Source: Desulfonatronum thioautotrophicum (lineage in GTDB: Bacteria > Desulfobacterota > Desulfovibrionia > Desulfovibrionales > Desulfonatronaceae). Taken from it: 64,000 nucleotides of DNA. The stretch is taken from NCBI RefSeq assembly GCF_000934745.1, contig NZ_KN882168.1:1-64000 (forward strand). Direction: 5' to 3'. The position numbers were made by a program, and so were the translations under genes. Positions 62,651-64,000 of the stretch are shown in pieces. A model generated the notes under the pieces. The model saw nothing but the letters and a program-made list of their open reading frames with translations, made no database searches and was not told the origin of the DNA. The stretch's first letter is position 1. Each line of letters opens with the position of its first letter.

Positions 62651-63316
62651 TTACCAATAGTTTGGCATTACTCTCGTCGAATATTTATATGGTTCAGAGT
62701 GTTTTCGGACTATTGACACATATTCGTCAATAGTCTTGTCTATACAGAAAATACTTGAATTATTTTCAACAAATCCTAAAATTAGTGATGTAGATTGATG
62801 ATATTTTTTTCTTATACTATAGTCATTGGTCATACGTAAAATATTATCATTTTGTGAATAAGTGATAAAGTCTAACGCATCCGAAAAAAATCTGAAATCA
62901 TCGCAATATGCCTCTGTTTCTTTCACGCTGTATAGAATAGAATATGCTTTTGAAATTACATGCATCAGTGCTTTTGGTGCTGTAACTATGCCGTTCGCAA
63001 GACCAAGCGTGTCTTTGTACACTTCACCATATTCATGTCCTTCAAGCAACAGAAATATTTCATTGAGATCTTCAAGTGCCGCGCCTTCCAATCTAGGCTG
63101 CTCCATTAAATCATACCATCCATCCTCACCACCTGTATCAATGTCTTCGATCCATGCTGATATAGGGAAATTGTAACCATCAATTAGATCATTCTTTTTA
63201 ATGTATGCAACTGCATTGTTTGTGTTTGACAGAAGCCAACTTCCTTCCGCAACAAATAAAACATCTGAATTTTTCAGCAATTCTTGGACGCGTGGATGAT
63301 TGATTTGACTATTCAT
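62651..63316 (-). CDS. Unknown AT-rich 221-aa protein next to dndA
   Basis: Not recognised. The ATG at 63316 is preceded by AAGGAGGCTGCTAAA. Acidic and aromatic: SWLLSNTNNAVAYIKKNDLI, WIEDIDTGGEDGWYDLMEQP, FLLLEGHEYGEVYKDTLGLA, RVMPNYW at the end. No membrane span or known motif. Markedly AT-richer than dndA and the methyltransferase genes, so recently acquired. Same strand as dndA, 84 bp after its stop. Confidence 0.55.
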   Translation of the reverse strand: MNSQINHPRVQELLKNSDVLFVAEGSWLLSNTNNAVAYIKKNDLIDGYNFPISAWIEDIDTGGEDGWYDLMEQPRLEGAALEDLNEIFLLLEGHEYGEVYKDTLGLANGIVTAPKALMHVISKAYSILYSVKETEAYCDDFRFFSDALDFITYSQNDNILRMTNDYSIRKKYHQSTSLILGFVENNSSIFCIDKTIDEYVSIVRKHSEPYKYSTRVMPNYW

Positions 63317-63399
63317 TTTAGCAGCCTCCTTCAAATAGTGTTAAAAAATTGTTTGTAAATTCAGGTAGTATAAAAGAACTATGCCCGCATAATAAATCA

Positions 63400-64000
63400 T
63401 TATTGGAGAAGTGTTTGTATGGTTTTTACAACAACAGGCCAATCCACATCAGGCGTCATATGACACCAACTCATACGGATGCAGGAATTGGCTTCATCCT
63501 CGTTCATGCCCATGGCCGTGAGAACGTGGCTAGGGGTATAGCTGTTAGAAGTGCAGGCAGAACCGTTTGAGATGGCCACCAAGTCTTTCAGCGCGACGAT
63601 CAAGGCTTCGGAATCCAGTCCGGGGAAAGCTAGGTTCAGTACATGGTCCATGACCAGATCCTGATTCCCGGTCAGTTTTGGGTGAAGTTCCCCCAAAGCA
63701 TTCAAGGCCGCTTGCCGGATTTTACGGCAACGTTCATGCCGTTTTTGCGCATCGCGTATAGCAATTTCAGCAGCCAAACCAAGGGCTGCTATCAAGCCAA
63801 CGGGCAGCGTCCCAGGGCGCAAGCCGCGTTCCTGACCGCCTCCGAACATGAGTGGTTGCATGGGTATGCGCTGGTAGCCACGCCGTCGCACGACTAAAGC
63901 CCCAACTCCTTTAGGGGCAAAAATTTTATGCCCGCTAACGCTGATCAGATCAATTCGTGGATGTTGAAGCTGATTCAAGTCTTTTCCAAACCCTTGGGCT
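63400..64000 (-). CDS. dndA: DndA-type cysteine desulfurase, C-terminal part (runs off right edge)
   Basis: The 200 residues in view carry AQGFGKDLNQLQ, the PLP-lysine segment ISVSGHKIFAPKGVGALVVR, GGQERGLRPGTLPVGLIAAL and the active-site cysteine loop AISNGSACTSNSYTPSHVLT. The last is the DndA version of the IscS/NifS loop. DndA takes sulfur from cysteine and supplies it for DNA backbone phosphorothioation with DndBCDE (or acts within an Ssp-like set). The rest of the island must lie to the right. Confidence 0.9.
   Translation of the reverse strand, partial: AQGFGKDLNQLQHPRIDLISVSGHKIFAPKGVGALVVRRRGYQRIPMQPLMFGGGQERGLRPGTLPVGLIAALGLAAEIAIRDAQKRHERCRKIRQAALNALGELHPKLTGNQDLVMDHVLNLAFPGLDSEALIVALKDLVAISNGSACTSNSYTPSHVLTAMGMNEDEANSCIRMSWCHMTPDVDWPVVVKTIQTLLQ

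Overview
The window looks like an accessory, defence-rich stretch of a chromosome from a GC-rich anaerobic bacterium. A Desulfovibrionales-type deltaproteobacterium is my best guess, from the GC-rich codon use of the housekeeping genes, the DsrE-like sulfur protein, the Mut7-C RNase, the D-lactate dehydrogenase and the abundance of toxin-antitoxin and restriction genes. This is inference: no rRNA or intact tRNA is present to confirm it. GC-rich genes alternate abruptly with AT-rich ones, and more than a dozen broken genes, insertion-sequence remnants and shuffled duplications show heavy turnover.

Left part (1-29.7 kb). A DruA-type (DUF4338) gene runs off the left edge. A minus-strand McrBC-like cassette follows: WYL regulator, unknown 183-aa protein, McrB-like ATPase, DUF2357 nuclease and a TM0106-type nuclease/exonuclease/helicase. 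A perfect palindrome lies upstream of the regulator. After a HigBA pair and a repeat-rich zone (9.6-13.1 kb: a MITE-like insert, a recombinase fragment, an inverted-repeat cassette) comes the most interesting locus. One minus-strand operon encodes ARPP-1, TY-Chap, SSB, a DUF4236-TPR protein, McrB and McrC. It is divergent from a second WYL regulator and an unknown 176-aa protein. DsrE, Mut7-C and LdhA genes follow. Then comes a very AT-rich segment with a 338-bp direct repeat full of CCTAAC/GTTAGG words, flanking a dead TnpB-like gene. It ends at a 20-nt tRNA-Ser 3' end, which looks like an attachment-site scar.

Middle part (30-48.5 kb). This holds a Na/Pi cotransporter, a decayed ABC exporter whose permease is interrupted by an IS66-family element with an 8-bp target duplication, and an AT-rich DUF262 + HNH pair resembling a split GmrSD system. 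Next are a ribbon-helix-helix/coiled-coil protein with a palindromic operator, DUF1643, a GNAT-membrane fusion, an AEC transporter, a VapBC pair and an acyl-CoA ligase. Pieces of the left-hand island recur here as a mosaic (35.1 and 45.4-46.25 kb).

Right part (48.5-64 kb). This is the flank of a DNA phosphorothioation island. dndA runs off the right edge. Two nearly identical phosphorothioation-associated methyltransferase genes each follow a UPF0175/DUF3368 toxin-antitoxin pair, and several fragments of the same family lie between them. An HNH nuclease resembling sulfur-binding-domain McrA enzymes, a gutted type I restriction locus (hsdR with an internal deletion, only the 3' end of hsdS) with an intact AlbA_2 ATPase, VapBC, a RelE/HigA-type pair and an orphan antidote complete the region.
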